Assembly (NCBI GenBank): GCA_035772405.1
Contig: JAYKKM010000337.1
Coordinates: forward strand, 2,169,501-2,233,500
Direction: 5' to 3'
DNA from: Chrysogorgia sp. JL179-B06
Lineage: Eukaryota; Cnidaria; Anthozoa; Scleralcyonacea; Chrysogorgiidae
DNA: 64,000 bases
Shown: positions 36,479 through 49,719 of the stretch, one piece after another
Layout: every line of letters starts with the position of its first letter
How positions within the stretch are numbered: position 1 is the stretch's first letter
Made by a program: the position numbers and the translations under genes
Notes under the pieces: model-generated
What the model was told of the DNA's origin: nothing
Database searches by the model: none
What the model saw: only the letters and a program-made list of their open reading frames with translations

Positions 36479-37004
36479 CTCATTGTTTCCCCCCAACACT
36501 ATGTGACGTGTGAATTCTACCTCCTTACACGGACCCTGTCCCCCCAAAAAAATGCTGAGTTAAAGTGGTTACGATCAGTTCTTGTGTTCTTTGTGTGGTG
36601 TGAAAAACTTTTAAATTTATAGAAAAAGATGAGGAAGTCAAAAAAGCATCATTTGAACAGATTATTAGATTAGATTTGAACAGATTTGAATGCCTTTGTT
36701 GAGATTTGAGACTACTAAGAACGTCGTAAATCAAAACATCATCTGGCAGGTTTGAATAGACTTTGTATTTGAGGCAATGCGAGGAATGTATAAATATATT
36801 GAATAATAATTGTTTACTAGTGCTATTTCGGATGAAGTCATATGCACACCGATGAAGTTTTTTCATCATTTTCATGTCTTGTCCACACGAAACAAACTTG
36901 AGTTTTCGTTTTTCATGTATATGGAAGATAGTGAAAAAGGCAGAGTGCTGCGTAGACAGTGTTTTGGATATATAAAAAAGTCAGAAAACTGCCAAGATTT
37001 TTAG

Positions 37005-37400
37005 TGAATACTGACGTTTCATCTGACCATAGTTAGTAGAGGGGATGGTTTGGAAGGTCCGCAAAAATCATTGTTCTATGTTATTGTGCACTTTCACGGT
37101 CACTGAACGTATTGTATTTTCTGTATAATGAAGCAGTCATCCAATAACAACGTTCGGATTTAATTAGTGTAGTCCTTCATCGTCACGTGTTGTGAGTCGT
37201 TCGCCGTCACGTGTCCATAGAATTTCCTTTCTCCAACCAATAACAAACGCTTTCTCCAAAACAATAACATGATCATTGCGTCATCTTGAAAGACAATGGA
37301 GCTTCCAAACCATCCCCCTCTACTAACTATGATCTGACGAAGGGCTCCGCTCGAAACGTCAGTATTTCGTTCCTAAAATCTCAGAAGTTTTCCGATGGCG
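37005..37400. mobile_element. Foldback element with hammerhead-like right arm
   Basis: Inverted arms: AATACTGACGTTTCATCTGA and AGTTAGTAGAGGGGATGGTT on the left pair with AACCATCCCCCTCTACTAAC and GAAACGTCAGTATT on the right. The right arm holds CTGACGA-AGGGCTCCGCTC-GAAAC at 37,334-37,357. Confidence 0.75.
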
Positions 37401-38068
37401 GATAGTGCCGGGGGGACACTATAAGTGGGGATACTTTCCGCGGGGGACAGTATCGGAATCTATCGTGCGCAAATACAACTTTCGGCATAAAATTCTTCTC
37501 GTAAAAAGACGTATTGTTTTTTGAATTTCCCATTTTATTTTTTTCACTATTTTTATATTTAATTATCTTATACCCTAGTGGTACTATGAACAGAAAACGA
37601 CGCTATATATACGCTCAAGTACATTTACATGGCAAATTTCCAGCCCTCCTAGGCGAGATCTTGGGTAGTCAATAGGGTCAAGGAGGGCTGGCTCTCTTGA
37701 CGGTGAGTTTACATGGCAAATATCCTTCTAGCTAGGCTACACCTCTGGTAGTCAATAGCGATATCTTGGCAAAGACAGCTAGCCCTACCAAGAGAGCTTG
37801 CTCACCTACGCTTAAACATCCCCTTCATAAGATGCACGACTGGCTGTTTGGCTTGTTCCAATACCGAACTATACGGGACCTGATTAGAGTTGTTATTCTC
37901 TGAGACTTTCATTTTTTCCGTATTTTCTATTATGTCCAGTTCTTTTGAGAACTTAGCAGCGTCTTTAGTTATTTATCAATGCTGAATTGCCACTGGCTCG
38001 CAGCTAACTCAAAATTGTATAACATTAATGATTAGTAAATTCCTCCAGCATATTTTAGTCAGTCTGTT

Positions 38069-41000
38069 TCATTCGTCATTATCAGGGAGTATAAGCCGTG
38101 AGGCTCCGTGATCGAGAGTAAAAAAGTCTTCTTTTCGAAATTCCATTTTCGTCTAATGCTTTCTTCAGTTCCTTAGGTGGCTCCATGTAATGCTAGTCAA
38201 GGAAAAAGATCGTGGTTAAACTTAAAGTGAACACTGGAATGGAAATGAAATGACACTCAGACAAGATCCTGCAAGACTATTTATCAGTTGGATGCTATCT
38301 AAGATCCTTGTAGGATCCTGCTTTATCCTGACTATCTAAGATCTTTGTAAGATCCTGCTTGATCCTGAACTATCTAATATCCTTGTAGGATCGTGCTTGA
38401 TCCTGACTATCTAAGATCCTTGTAGGATCCTGCTTTATCCTGACTATATAAGATCCTTGTAGCATCCTGAAAAGATCCTGCTTGATCCTGACTATCTTAA
38501 AGATCTTGCTTGATGCTGACTATCTTAAAGATCCTGCTTGATCCTGACTATCTTAAAGATCCTGCTTGATCCTGACTATCTTAAAGATCCTGCTTGATGC
38601 TGACTATCTTAAAGATCCTGCTTGATCCTGACTATCTTAAAGATCCTGCTTGATGCTGACTATCTTAAAGATCCTGCTTGATGCTGACTATCTTAAAGAT
38701 CCTGCTTGATGCTGACTATCTTAAAGATCCTGCTTGATGATGACTATCTTAAAGATCCTGCTTGATCCTGACTATCTTAAAGATCCTGCTTGATCCCAAC
38801 TATCTTAAAGATCCTGCTTGATGCTGACTATCTTAAAGATCCTGCTTGATGCTGACTATCTTAAAGATCCTGCTTGATGCTGACTATCTTAAAGATCCTG
38901 CTTGATCCTGACTATCTTAAAGATCCTGCTTGATGCTGACTATCTTAAAGATCCTGCTTGATGATGACTATCTTAAAGATCCTGCTTGATCCTGACTATC
39001 TTAAAGATCCTGCTTGATCCTGACTATCTTAAAGATCCTGCTTGATGCTGACTATCTTAAAGATCCTGCTTGATGATGACTATCTTAAAGATCCTGCTTG
39101 ATCCTGACTATCTTAAAGATCCTGCTTGATCCCAACTATCTTAAAGATCCTGCTTGATGCTGACTATCTTAAAGATCCTGCTTGATGCTGACTATCTTAA
39201 AGATCCTGCTTGATGCTGACTATCTTAAAGATCCTGCTTGATCCTGACTATCTTAAAGATCCTGCTTGATGCTGACTATCTTAAAGATCCTGCTTGATGA
39301 TGACTATCTTAAAGATCCTGCTTGATCCTGACTATCTTAAAGATCCTGCTTGATCCTGACTATCTTAAAGATCCTGCTTGATGCTGACTATCTTAAAGAT
39401 CCTGCTTGATGATGACTATCTTAAAGATCCTGCTTGATGCTGACTATCTTAAAGATCCTGCTTGATCCTGACTATCTTAAAGATCCTGCTTGATGCTGAC
39501 TATCTTAAAGATCCTGCTTGATGCTGACTATCTTAAAGATCCTGCTTGATGATGACTATCTTAAAGATCCTGCTTGATGCTGACTATCTTAAAGATCCTG
39601 CTTGATGCTGACTATCTTAAAGATCCTGCTTGATCCTGACTATCTTAAAGATCCTGCTTGATGCTGACTATCTTAAAGATCCTGCTTGATCCTGACTATC
39701 TTAAAGATCCTGCTTGATGCTGACTATCTTAAAGATCTTGCTTGATCCTGACTATCTTAAAGATCCTGCTTGATCCTGACTATCTTAAAGATCCTGCTTG
39801 ATGATGACTATCTTAAAGATCTTGCTTGATCCTGACTATCTTAAAGATCCTGCTTGATGATGACTATCTTAAAGATCCTGCTTGATGCTGACTATCTTAA
39901 AGATCTTGCTTGATCCTGACTATCTTAAAGATCCTGCTTGATCCTGACTATCTTAAAGATCCTGCTTGATGCTGACTATCTTAAAGATCCTGCTTGATGC
40001 TGACTATCTTAAAGATCTTGCTTGATGATGACTATCTTAAAGATCTTGCTTGATCCTGACTATCTTAAAGATCCTGCTTGATGCTGACTATCTTAAAGAT
40101 CCTGCTTGATGCTGACTATCTTAAAGATCCTGCTTGATCCTGACTATCTTAAAGATCCTGCTTGATCCTGACTATCTTAAAGATCCTGCTTGATCCTGAC
40201 TATCTTAAAGATCCTGCTTGATGCTGACTATCTTAAAGATCCTGCTTGATGCTGACTATCTTAAAGATCCTCAAGAGATCCTGAAAATCCTTTAGGGAAG
40301 GTCATACTTGATCATGACTGAGATCCTTGGGAGATCCGGTCAAGATCCTGAAGAGTCCTTTAGGGAGCTTGACATGCTTTCTCTTATCCTAACATCCTGG
40401 CGTGATCCTATCACTATCTTGATCCTGAATGCTACAGACTTAATACCTCGTAGGTCAATGCAAATGTTCCCCAATGAATGCCGAGCGATTTCTTTGCCCT
40501 AAGATCCTGATGGATTTTCACAGATTCTTCTGGATTTACATGTTGTTTTTTCATCATTTTCCTGAACAAAAGAAAAGAGATAACATTGACATGCCAATCG
40601 CTTTTGATGAGAATTAACATTGCAGTTACAAGCTTTGAGCTTCAAAAAATTTACATTGTTAAGCTTAATAAGTTTTAATACCTGGGTTCATAAGCTCCTA
40701 TAGGTATTGCTGCTAGGTCGATAGGACCAAAGCGATGACCAATTTGCTTAAAAGCATCACAGTAGCCAGTATCGCCAGCAAAGTAGTATCGATATCTTGC
40801 ACCTAGTATAGTCCAACTACCCCAGAGTACTTTATTGGTATCAAACAGACCACGATTACACCAGTGCTTTGTGGGTGTAAAAACAAATCTCATTGACACA
40901 TTCTTGCCATTTTCCAGTCTTTTTTCCAGCACTTTTTCATCCCACCAATCCATCTCAATGACATTAGTACAGCCTGTATCAATCATCCACTGCTTCAAAC

Positions 41001-41579
41001 CCATTGGGATAAACCAACAAAGGCCGTCACCGAAGCGATCATTTAAATCTTTGACAGTCCATACATCCAAGTGGTCGTAGTGGTTATGGCTAATGCAAAC
41101 AGCATCAATATTAGGTAACTCTGAGACATTGCACGGTGGTTGACGATACCGTTTAGGACCAAGGAATCTTATCGGTGAACAACGGTTGCTGAAAATAGGA
41201 TCAGCTAAAATAGTAAAGTTGTCAAACTGAGCAAGTACAGATGCATGACCAAGCCATGTGATTAGGATGCCTGTCTCGGGTGGATTCGATACATCGGAAC
41301 TTAGTCTTTGAACTGGAAGAGTGTTGTTTAATTCCTCCTGATAAATAATTAGAAAGAAATTGAGATGTTACGTATTGTCAAGTACCGGTAACTATAAGTT
41401 CTATAAGTGCTTACTTCATTGTTTGGGACATTACATCTGTTCTTTTCCAAAATGAAATGCCTGACTTCAAGTAATGCAGGAATATTACCATCACCCCAAG
41501 GGTTTTGATAAACTGAACCAATCTTCACTGAATGTTGGTAATTAACTTCATCTTCATCTTTCTTGCCACCTTCAGCCAT
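38069..41579 (-). CDS. NAPEPLD: N-acyl-phosphatidylethanolamine phospholipase D, four exons, frameshifted last exon
   Basis: Zinc hydrolase of the metallo-beta-lactamase fold that releases N-acylethanolamines (for example anandamide) from membrane N-acyl-PE. Exons 41415-41579, 40682-41337, 40447-40561 and 38069-38192 give about 352 residues; human NAPE-PLD has 393, the difference being mostly a shorter N-terminus. The zinc motif SHNHYDHLD (HxHxDH), [28 protein letters not shown] and IGAYEPR are all present, then [10 protein letters not shown]. The last exon starts [17 protein letters not shown], then needs a one-base shift inside the AAAA at 38,132-38,135 to continue as [12 protein letters not shown] and reach TGA 38069-38071. 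Unshifted, it stops at 38082-38084 with an unrelated tail. The start ATG lies inside a MITE target duplication. Confidence 0.95.
38283..40275. repeat. 28-bp minisatellite with 12-unit higher-order repeat
   Basis: About 64 tandem 28-bp units built from TGACTATCTTAAAGATCCTG plus CTTGATNN, preceded by a longer, more variable unit (38,283-38,480). Variants differ mainly at the two bases after CTTGAT (CC, GC, GA, or CCCAAC). The order GA, CC, CCCAAC, GC, GC, GC, CC, GC, GA, CC, CC, GC occurs twice in succession from 38,734 and from 39,070, a 336-bp higher-order unit. It fills most of the last intron of NAPE-PLD. Confidence 0.97.
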
Positions 41580-41737
41580 AGCCAGTGGCGAAGCTCGCCA
41601 ATAGCAACTGGCATGCTATGCAAATTTTATGATGTTTACATTATTCAAATATTTAGAAATGTATTGTTTTCGTGGGATGTTGATAAATTAGCATAGCATG
41701 ACCAGTTGCTAGGGCCAGCTTCGCCACTGGCCGTAGC
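41575..41737. mobile_element. hAT-type MITE abutting the NAPE-PLD start codon
   Basis: A 147-bp element (41583-41729) has terminal inverted repeats of about 40 bp (CAGTGGCGAAGCTCGCC / CAGTGGCGAAGCTGGCC). It is flanked by GCCATAGC (41575-41582) and GCCGTAGC (41730-41737), an 8-bp target duplication with one mismatch. The left copy contains the CAT that is the NAPE-PLD ATG (minus strand). The upstream copy has ACG in the same place. Confidence 0.9.
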
Positions 41738-42872
41738 ACATGTAACTGATTGGAAATGGAAAGCAACACGCAGAATCCTCAAATTGAAATGCAATCATTC
41801 AATCGAAAACAGCGTATAAATTGCTTCTTAACGTATCGATCTCCAGCACAAACTGTGAGACGAATCTTGGTTATAATGGTTAAAATTCATAGAAAACTTT
41901 GTCAAAAATTACAGAAACTTAGTTAGGCAGGGGATAAGAGGGACCAACGGGAAGGAAATGTTTTTTAGTATAACAATTGCACTACTTAATTAACCACTAA
42001 CCCCAAAACAACTTCACCTAATCAGTTTTCTAACCCTAACCCCAGCCCTTGAGATGCCATCATAATTAGTTGAATTACTGTGATTGGTCAGGAAACAGAG
42101 AGAAATGAGAAGTACCCAAAACAACAAAATCTCCATTGTTTTGAGACTGCACTGTATAGCTTTACGCTCGTTTGCCATTGCAAAACAGCAAAGATTTTTA
42201 CCATATCTGTACATAAGTACAGACATAATAAACTTAAGATGCTTTTGTGCAACAAGTCTGACCCAAAGTATATAAAAGTATCAAAATACAAACATAACAC
42301 ATAATCAACATTCTCATCTCTTGGTTTCATTATTTTTTCCTTTAATTTTTTCTTAGGTGTATCATCATCAGAAAAGTTTCTTTCAATAGCAACTTCACTT
42401 GAAGTCTTCCTAAATTACTAATAACCAGTTAATAACAAATTACAATGTATAACAACAACAACACTGCTCACTCAATTATTGACTGGATGGTTTATGTAAT
42501 AATCAATATTACATAATTTCATTCAGTCTGTTAGAAAACCCCTGAACGCAAATAGGGATAGCTTTCCTATAAATTACTATAAACGTAGATAGGCATGTTG
42601 CCCAGAAAAATAATGTAAAAACAATGTGTTAAATTGCGAGGGAAATAGTCCATTGGAAAAATCACCACATCAGGTAAAGTGCACAATTACTGGAGTATTT
42701 CTCTATTAACAATGTTAGTGAATTTAATCATTAAATTTACAAAAGCCTACAGTTAGTCGCATTTGATATTTCATGGGCGGCACCCAAAAGACTGGGTAAT
42801 GCTGTACAGCAATATCAAATGACATACAATGTTTTCTTGAAGGAAGGGTCGATGCACAGCTTTCTTTATCAA
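41738..42872. other. Gene-free interval between Rho and NAPE-PLD
   Basis: Holds the 3' UTR of the Rho gene and the upstream region of NAPE-PLD. No exon or clear repeat was recognised. The small overlapping open frames around 42,014-42,330 are not protein-like. Confidence 0.5.
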
Positions 42873-43474
<602 letters not shown>

Positions 43475-44061
43475 TTAGAAAACATAAATTATTAAAAATA
43501 TTATGAGCACGAGGGGAATTAGAAGTGAATAAGTTAGTGATCAATCAAATAAGTGGAAAAGAGGGAATGAAATTGTAATGTTGGAAAGTCACTTGCTATA
43601 TTTATCATTGATCAACAGCTAGGGGAGGGAATGGATGACTGACAAAGAAAAGAATAAAAGCCAATATAGACATAAAAATATTGAGGGAAAAATAAATATA
43701 TCTATGACTAATATATATATAATATATATATATTTAGAAGAATTTTACTTGGTTCTCATCTGATATTTTATAAGTATTTTTAGAACCATTTGAAGAAGTT
43801 TGGCTCCTAACCATATGCATATACAGATAAAGTATATAGTGTTTCGGGCTGAAATGTTGATTGAATAAAGTTTTTATCATGAAATGATAAATATATATAT
43901 ATTATCATATATAGATACAATCATGTGACTTATATACGTATTTTCATTGGTTCTTGCCCATGATCTATTAAAGGACATCAAATCACGTCAGCAGCTGTGT
44001 TTTTCTTTTTTCATGCCCCAACAGCTTTGTTAAACCTTTGGGGTTATTTTTTATTGTATAA

Positions 44062-44228
44062 AACAAATAGATTCCATTTTTTGTTGTCTGGTCAGTTATA
44101 GATACACAGAGGACGTCAGAACGTGGTAAGAACATCAGTGACCCACTTTTTTGTTCTTACCACATTCTGACATCATCTGCGCATCTATAATTGAACAGAC
44201 AATGGCAAAATGGAATCTATTTGTTAAA
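44062..44228. mobile_element. Foldback MITE in the presumed Rho 5' UTR intron
   Basis: ACAAATAGATTCCATTTTTT at the left pairs with AAAATGGAATCTATTTGT at the right. Further in, GGTAAGAACA pairs with TGTTCTTACC around a loop of about 17 bases. Confidence 0.85.
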
Positions 44229-45497
44229 TATAAATATATATAAATAATACAAAAGTAGAGTGTTAATATAATATTATATAACGTATATGTATATGACACA
44301 CACACATACAAACATACCATACATATACAATACATACAATAGATTCACTTGATGTTTAAATATATGGTATAGATTATATTTATACAAATACATAATTATA
44401 TATGTATTTTGCATCTAATGGTATGTGGTATATACATACAATAATAAATATTTCATAATCCTTAATATAAATCACATTTTTCAATCTAATTTCAGGGACC
44501 ACTGACTTAAATCAAAGACCTAAACAGCAATTATCACTGATTAGATTTAGAAATGTCAAAGATCTCGAAGTGTGGTGGTACAAAAGGGGTATACATTAAT
44601 GTCTAACATGCTTTCCAAAACATCCTTATTCTTCACCAATATGCAAAGTTAAAAGTTCCTGAGTCTGGTCATAATTACACGAATGCTAGCAGTGATAGGC
44701 GATTCATGCCCTGACTAGAACGTCTACTGATTTTCTAACACCTACGATAGCTTCATCATAAGAGCAAGTCTGTGTTGAAACGAATCAGAAATTTCACGTA
44801 AGCTCTTGATAGCAGTACACTTTGTACAGGCTTGGCGAAGCCACATCGAAAGCTGCTAAATTTATTGATTTCTAACCGAAATAGCTACCCGAAGGCATGA
44901 GAAACGACCTTGTTTAAAAGCAGACGGCAAAACCTTACGGCTCGGAGAGATTTCGGCGCCCTCGGAGGCGAAGGTTCGAAGGGGAAAATCATATGGCGAG
45001 GCATCATGTCACAGGGAAAAAAAACAGCCAAAGGAAAACCAACAAGCTGGTGTTTCGTGATTACTATATAACAGGCAAAAAGAAGCCGATGTTCTGCCGT
45101 TGTAGGCTTCGTTCTTGGGTCTCGAGACGCTCGTAACGAAGCTGCTTCGTGTTTGGTTTGTCGTTGGAAGTATGCATAGCTTTCCTTTTGTGAACCACTC
45201 TACGAGCCTTCTTCAAAGTCACCAACTCTAGTTGACACGTCAATACTACAAATAATGTCATCGAGACAGCCAAGTAGTTACCCAAAACGGTCGAGGAAAC
45301 GCAACAGGCAACTCCCCACTAATGAACCGACTACAAGAGTGCGGAATATCGAAGGTTTCCAACGATCGAACAGTCACAATACGATTTCAAAGAGGCGGTG
45401 CAATGGCGGCTACTTCTTCGTGAACTTTAAGCTGCAAAACGCAAACGCGAAGCTCCTGCAACGTGATAAACACACGGATACGTAGCAGAGGACTTAC

Positions 45498-45600
45498 CTG
45501 AACAAAGGAAGCTCGATAAAATAAGATACTATCACTTTATCCCGAACTATTACAGCAATTGCTTCGTGCCTGTTCAAACGAACCAAACCACACCTTTGAA
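45498..45600 (-). promoter_or_regulatory. Probable 5' UTR exon of the Rho gene
   Basis: On the minus strand, CTTCCTTTGTTCAG|GTAAGTCC gives a strong donor at 45,496-45,497. It would splice to the acceptor CCTAG at 43,460-43,464, eight bases before the Rho ATG, creating an intron of about 2 kb. The upstream limit (transcription start) cannot be seen; 45,600 is arbitrary. If correct, the intronless coding region is not a processed copy. Confidence 0.45.
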
Positions 45601-46241
45601 TAACTCCTAGAGGGGCTTATTAAAAATGTGAATTCGACGGAAGTGACACCCCGATAGGCGACACACGTGACAAGCATTCGCCCTTTTCTCGTACGACGAT
45701 TGGCTAACCGAGACACATCTTTCGATCGACTCTACTTTGATAATGTGGTGAAAATTTTTAACAAAGGGAATAGCAATTTCCGCCTCAGTCGAAGATGGTT
45801 TTAATCTAAACGAAACCCTCCCACAGCACTTCACAACCATCTCTTGTCTGTTTACATCGTTTGTTTTGGCCGACTCGACGCCCACGTTGACAACAAGGTG
45901 GTCAGCGTACACGTGTTCTAAAAATAGAACGCATCTCAGACAATATAAAAGCTATATATGGCCCGCCCTTTCACTTTTATCAAGACAGTGGCCAAGGTAT
46001 GACCACTGTGGTATGACCAAAGATCCGCCTAGAACAGTGAGAGGCGGGATTTCCTTAGAAATTAAAAATAACACAAAACGAATTAGTTTAGATTATATCA
46101 TATGTAAAATTAGACCGCTTTTGGATATTTGTTATAAAATATTTTGGACACGGCGCGATGAAAAGCAATTTTTATTTGAATTTTACCATTTTAATATAAG
46201 TTGAAAGGTTTCCGTGTGTGTAAATAGGATGAAGCGAACGT

Positions 46242-46640
46242 CTTGTTCCCTTAAGGCTTACTAGATCCTCCGCAAATGCCAATGCAATCTCATTCCGTCA
46301 ACGTAAATGTAAAACAACTACTTTCAATCGCTCATTTCTTATTAGAACAACTAGGATTTGGAACTCTCTCCCTGAACACTTATGGGAACACTTAAGGTTA
46401 GATCATTTAAACTTTAAAAAATTTAATAAGTCACTATTAGACTATTATAATAATGCTCTATTATCCTGTTACAATGTTGACGATCCTCGAACTTGGAAAA
46501 CTGTCTGCCTAAACTGCAACACATCGCAAAGCCTCACTCAACCCATAACTTGCTGTTATTAGTTATTGACCTTGCTTCTTCTATGTATTTTTAAGAGGCG
46601 AAGCTAAATACATAAATAAATAAATAATAAAATAAATAAA
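46242..46640 (+). mobile_element. 3' end of a non-LTR retrotransposon (LINE)
   Basis: A continuous frame reads RSFLIRTTRIWNSLPEHLW, later DPRTWKTVCLNCNTSQSL and a CCY stop. This is the C-terminal end of a reverse-transcriptase ORF. A tail of AATA repeats (TAAATAAATAAATAATAAAA) follows. The 5' part is missing. It belongs to the same family as 24,165-24,440. Confidence 0.8.
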
Positions 46641-47054
46641 TAAATAAAGTAGATAAATACTTCAACTAAAATTTATACGATTTCGAGAGCATATATATCA
46701 ACTTCAGAATATGTTTTAGCTAAAAGTATATTATCTATAAGTATAGTAACTTTCTGCTGGAGGCCGGGGGGAAGTCACACTATTCGGCGATATTTAAAAT
46801 AGATTGTCTACCGGAAATACCAGTTATTATCAATTATAGAGAGCACAGACTGACGCATATATGACGTACACAGATGACGCAACATATCGATGTTTGTCGG
46901 CATTATACCAATAGTCATAAACAATAGGAAATGGGTCATTTGGGAATTCTCTTCAAGTCCGCATGTGGGTTTAAAAATAGAATTTGTGCGTCCCGCTATT
47001 CAGCGGACAATTCAACTAGGCATGCGCAGCGCGATTTTCGAAAAGCAAATTACG

Positions 47055-47435
47055 TTAAGGTGGCTCGATAGTCTAAATCATGAGAAATTGCATTTTTCCC
47101 ATAAAAAGTTTTGTAATGCAGATCTGAGCTTTATTTTGGTTCATTGTATGCTCTAGCGGTGGTCTTGATTACTGAAACGTTTCACACTTGTAGCATTTGT
47201 ATATCTAGATAAATTGTGTTTACGATAAGCGGCAGATTTTATGCAAATTAGTTTTCTGATTTATTGGAAACACGATTTCTCCACTCAGGTAAACTTTGAG
47301 GGTGTAACACGTTTCAGTAAACAAGACTACCACTAGAGCTATGCAATGAACCACGATAAAGGTCAGATCTACATTACAAACATTTTCATGCGGAAAATAC
47401 AATTTCTCATGATTTCGACTATCGAGCCACCTTAA
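47055..47435. mobile_element. TTAA-type foldback MITE
   Basis: The ends are TTAAGGTGGCTCGATAGTC and GACTATCGAGCCACCTTAA. The arms pair over most of the 381 bp. TTAA at both ends suggests a piggyBac- or Kolobok-like target duplication. It lies about 260 bp downstream of the PMPCB stop. Confidence 0.9.
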
Positions 47436-47697
47436 GTTGAAGACGTACTTGCAACTTTTTGCACAATCTATTTTTGTAATTTTCTGTAGAAAAACGCAAG
47501 AAAAACTCGAGATTTTACAGTAAACGATTCAGCCTTAACTAGACAAGAATCGGATCTTTACTTTATCTTACAACTTTCAACTGAGAAAAGACGAGAGATT
47601 TCCTTTAGAACAACGTAAAAAAGCAATAAAAGTTGTTATCAATGTGTTGTTAATTTTTCAAAGAAATCTTCTTATTCAGTAAAAATATTTCATGGTT

Positions 47698-49682
47698 CTA
47701 CAGTCTTGTCCAGTACATGCTACCACGTATCCGATTGTAGTCTGGTAGTTGTTCCACTGGTCCTGTAGAGAAAGATATAATGACATAGTATAGCAAAGGG
47801 GAAGCATATAGCATAGATAACGTAGGTGTGATGTAACAGCGTATTTATAAAGCTCATTGGATTATGGCAAAATGTAATATGAATTACGTAATGTAACGTA
47901 ACATAATGACGTATGTAATGTAACATAATGACGTATGTAATGTAATATAATGACGTAATGTAACGTAACATAATGACGTAATGTAATTTAATATTACCAA
48001 TAGCAGCAATAGCAGGACAGCGGTCGTACAGATATTTCGTCGCGACTTCTCTCACAGTTTTAGAGTCAATCATCTAAAGGAAATATATCAATATCAAGAG
48101 TGGTTTAGTGGTTACCACACATGTCTATGAGCTGGGAGACACAGGTTCAAATCCTGGGTCGGACCACCACTCAGGGTCTTAAAAATAATCGAGGAGAAAG
48201 TACTGCATTTGTAATAATATCAGCAAATGGTAAGACTTTCGCATAGGCCCTCGGAACCCTTATCATACATAAGGCTTCTAGCCTGTTGGGGATTCCGTTC
48301 ACCTAAAAGAGTGATAAATCTGAAAAACTAAAAAAAATAAACATTATACTTATTCTCTCGCACTTACATCCAGCCTTTTATCCAATTCTGGCAGAGGAAT
48401 TCGCCGACCATAGGTTAGCATTTGTCTAAATACCGAAAAATACTGCGAAATTGAGAAATCGTGAACCCAAGATTTGAGTAAGAAGAAATATGAAATCAGC
48501 TAAGTTCTCAAAAGAACTGGATATAATATGAAAAGGAGTCTTCAATGACGTGTCGGAAAATATTCACGAACCTTCCAATGTCTTCACAAATGGGCGTTGA
48601 ACCTGAAGTTACAAGAGTAGGTTTGTTTACTTGGATTACTTCGGCTGATTAATCGGAATGTGTAAAGGTAGTATTATCTGTGTGAATCAGATGAAGGGTG
48701 CTTACCGTCAAGTTGAAACAGCATATTTGTCTTAAGAATATTACGAGCTCTTTCGACTTCCGCGTCAGTGATACTGGTACAGATTCTCATCCTAGAAAGT
48801 TAATTATTGAAATAATTAACACTCAGCTCCCCTCACTTCGCCCCACGATGCTTTGAATTTTTCTAGTTGCTATTTTTCTAGTTGTTATTTCTAGTTGCCA
48901 TCAGTACATACCAATCTTTTTGGACGGCATAGACAAGATTATCAATGGTCATTCTATCACACACCATATATATACCCCTACGAGAGATATAGATAAAAAT
49001 TTTAAAGAGCTTTAGCGATAAAAAAGATACCTTCTTTTATCAAATCGTTTGGGGAATGTGGATCTTCCTGAGCAAAATCATAATATATCTTGTCAGCAGA
49101 ATATTTCATCTTCATGGACTTTTTTGCTGTCAAAGGTACCGGATGTAATGTCACAAGAGGCATTCCAAACCAGTTTTCTTTTGTTACTTGCCACAAAAAT
49201 GCCTCTTGTGGCATCACATCCGGTAACTTTGACAGCAAAAAAAGTCCATGAAGATGAAATTTTCGGCTGAAGATATATTATGATTTTGCTCAGAAAGACC
49301 CAAATATTACGGATATGTAAAGATAGAGAGAGATAGATAGAGAGATATAGAGCGAGAGATAGCGAGATAGATAGAGAGAGATAGAAAGAGAGAGAGATGG
49401 AGAAAGAGAGAGATAGAAAGAGAGATAGGGAGAGATAGAGATAGAAAGAGAGAAAGGGAGAGATAGAGAGAGAGATAGCAAGATAGATAGAGATAGATAG
49501 ATAGAGATAGATAGATAGATAGAGAGAGAGATAGAGAGATATAGAGCGAGATATAGAGAAATATAGAGCGAGATATAGCGAGATAGATAGAGAGAGATAG
49601 AAAGAGAAAGAGAGAAAGAGAGAGATAGAAAGAGAGATAGGGAGAGATAGAGAGAGAGATAGCAAGAGAGAGATAGATAGAT

Positions 49683-49719
<37 letters not shown>

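Noticed and set aside
38283..40275. CRISPR-like array
   Set aside because: The 28-bp periodicity is direct tandem repetition with no unique spacers, within an animal intron; it is a minisatellite.
42033..42052. Telomere-like CTAACCCTAACCCC
   Set aside because: Only about two units; no array.
45064..45285. Small secreted peptide on the minus strand
   Set aside because: The long frame starts at TTG. From the first ATG (MTLFVVLTCQLEL) only about 65 residues remain, and it lies within the presumed Rho 5' intron. The signal-like start is suggestive but too weak to annotate.
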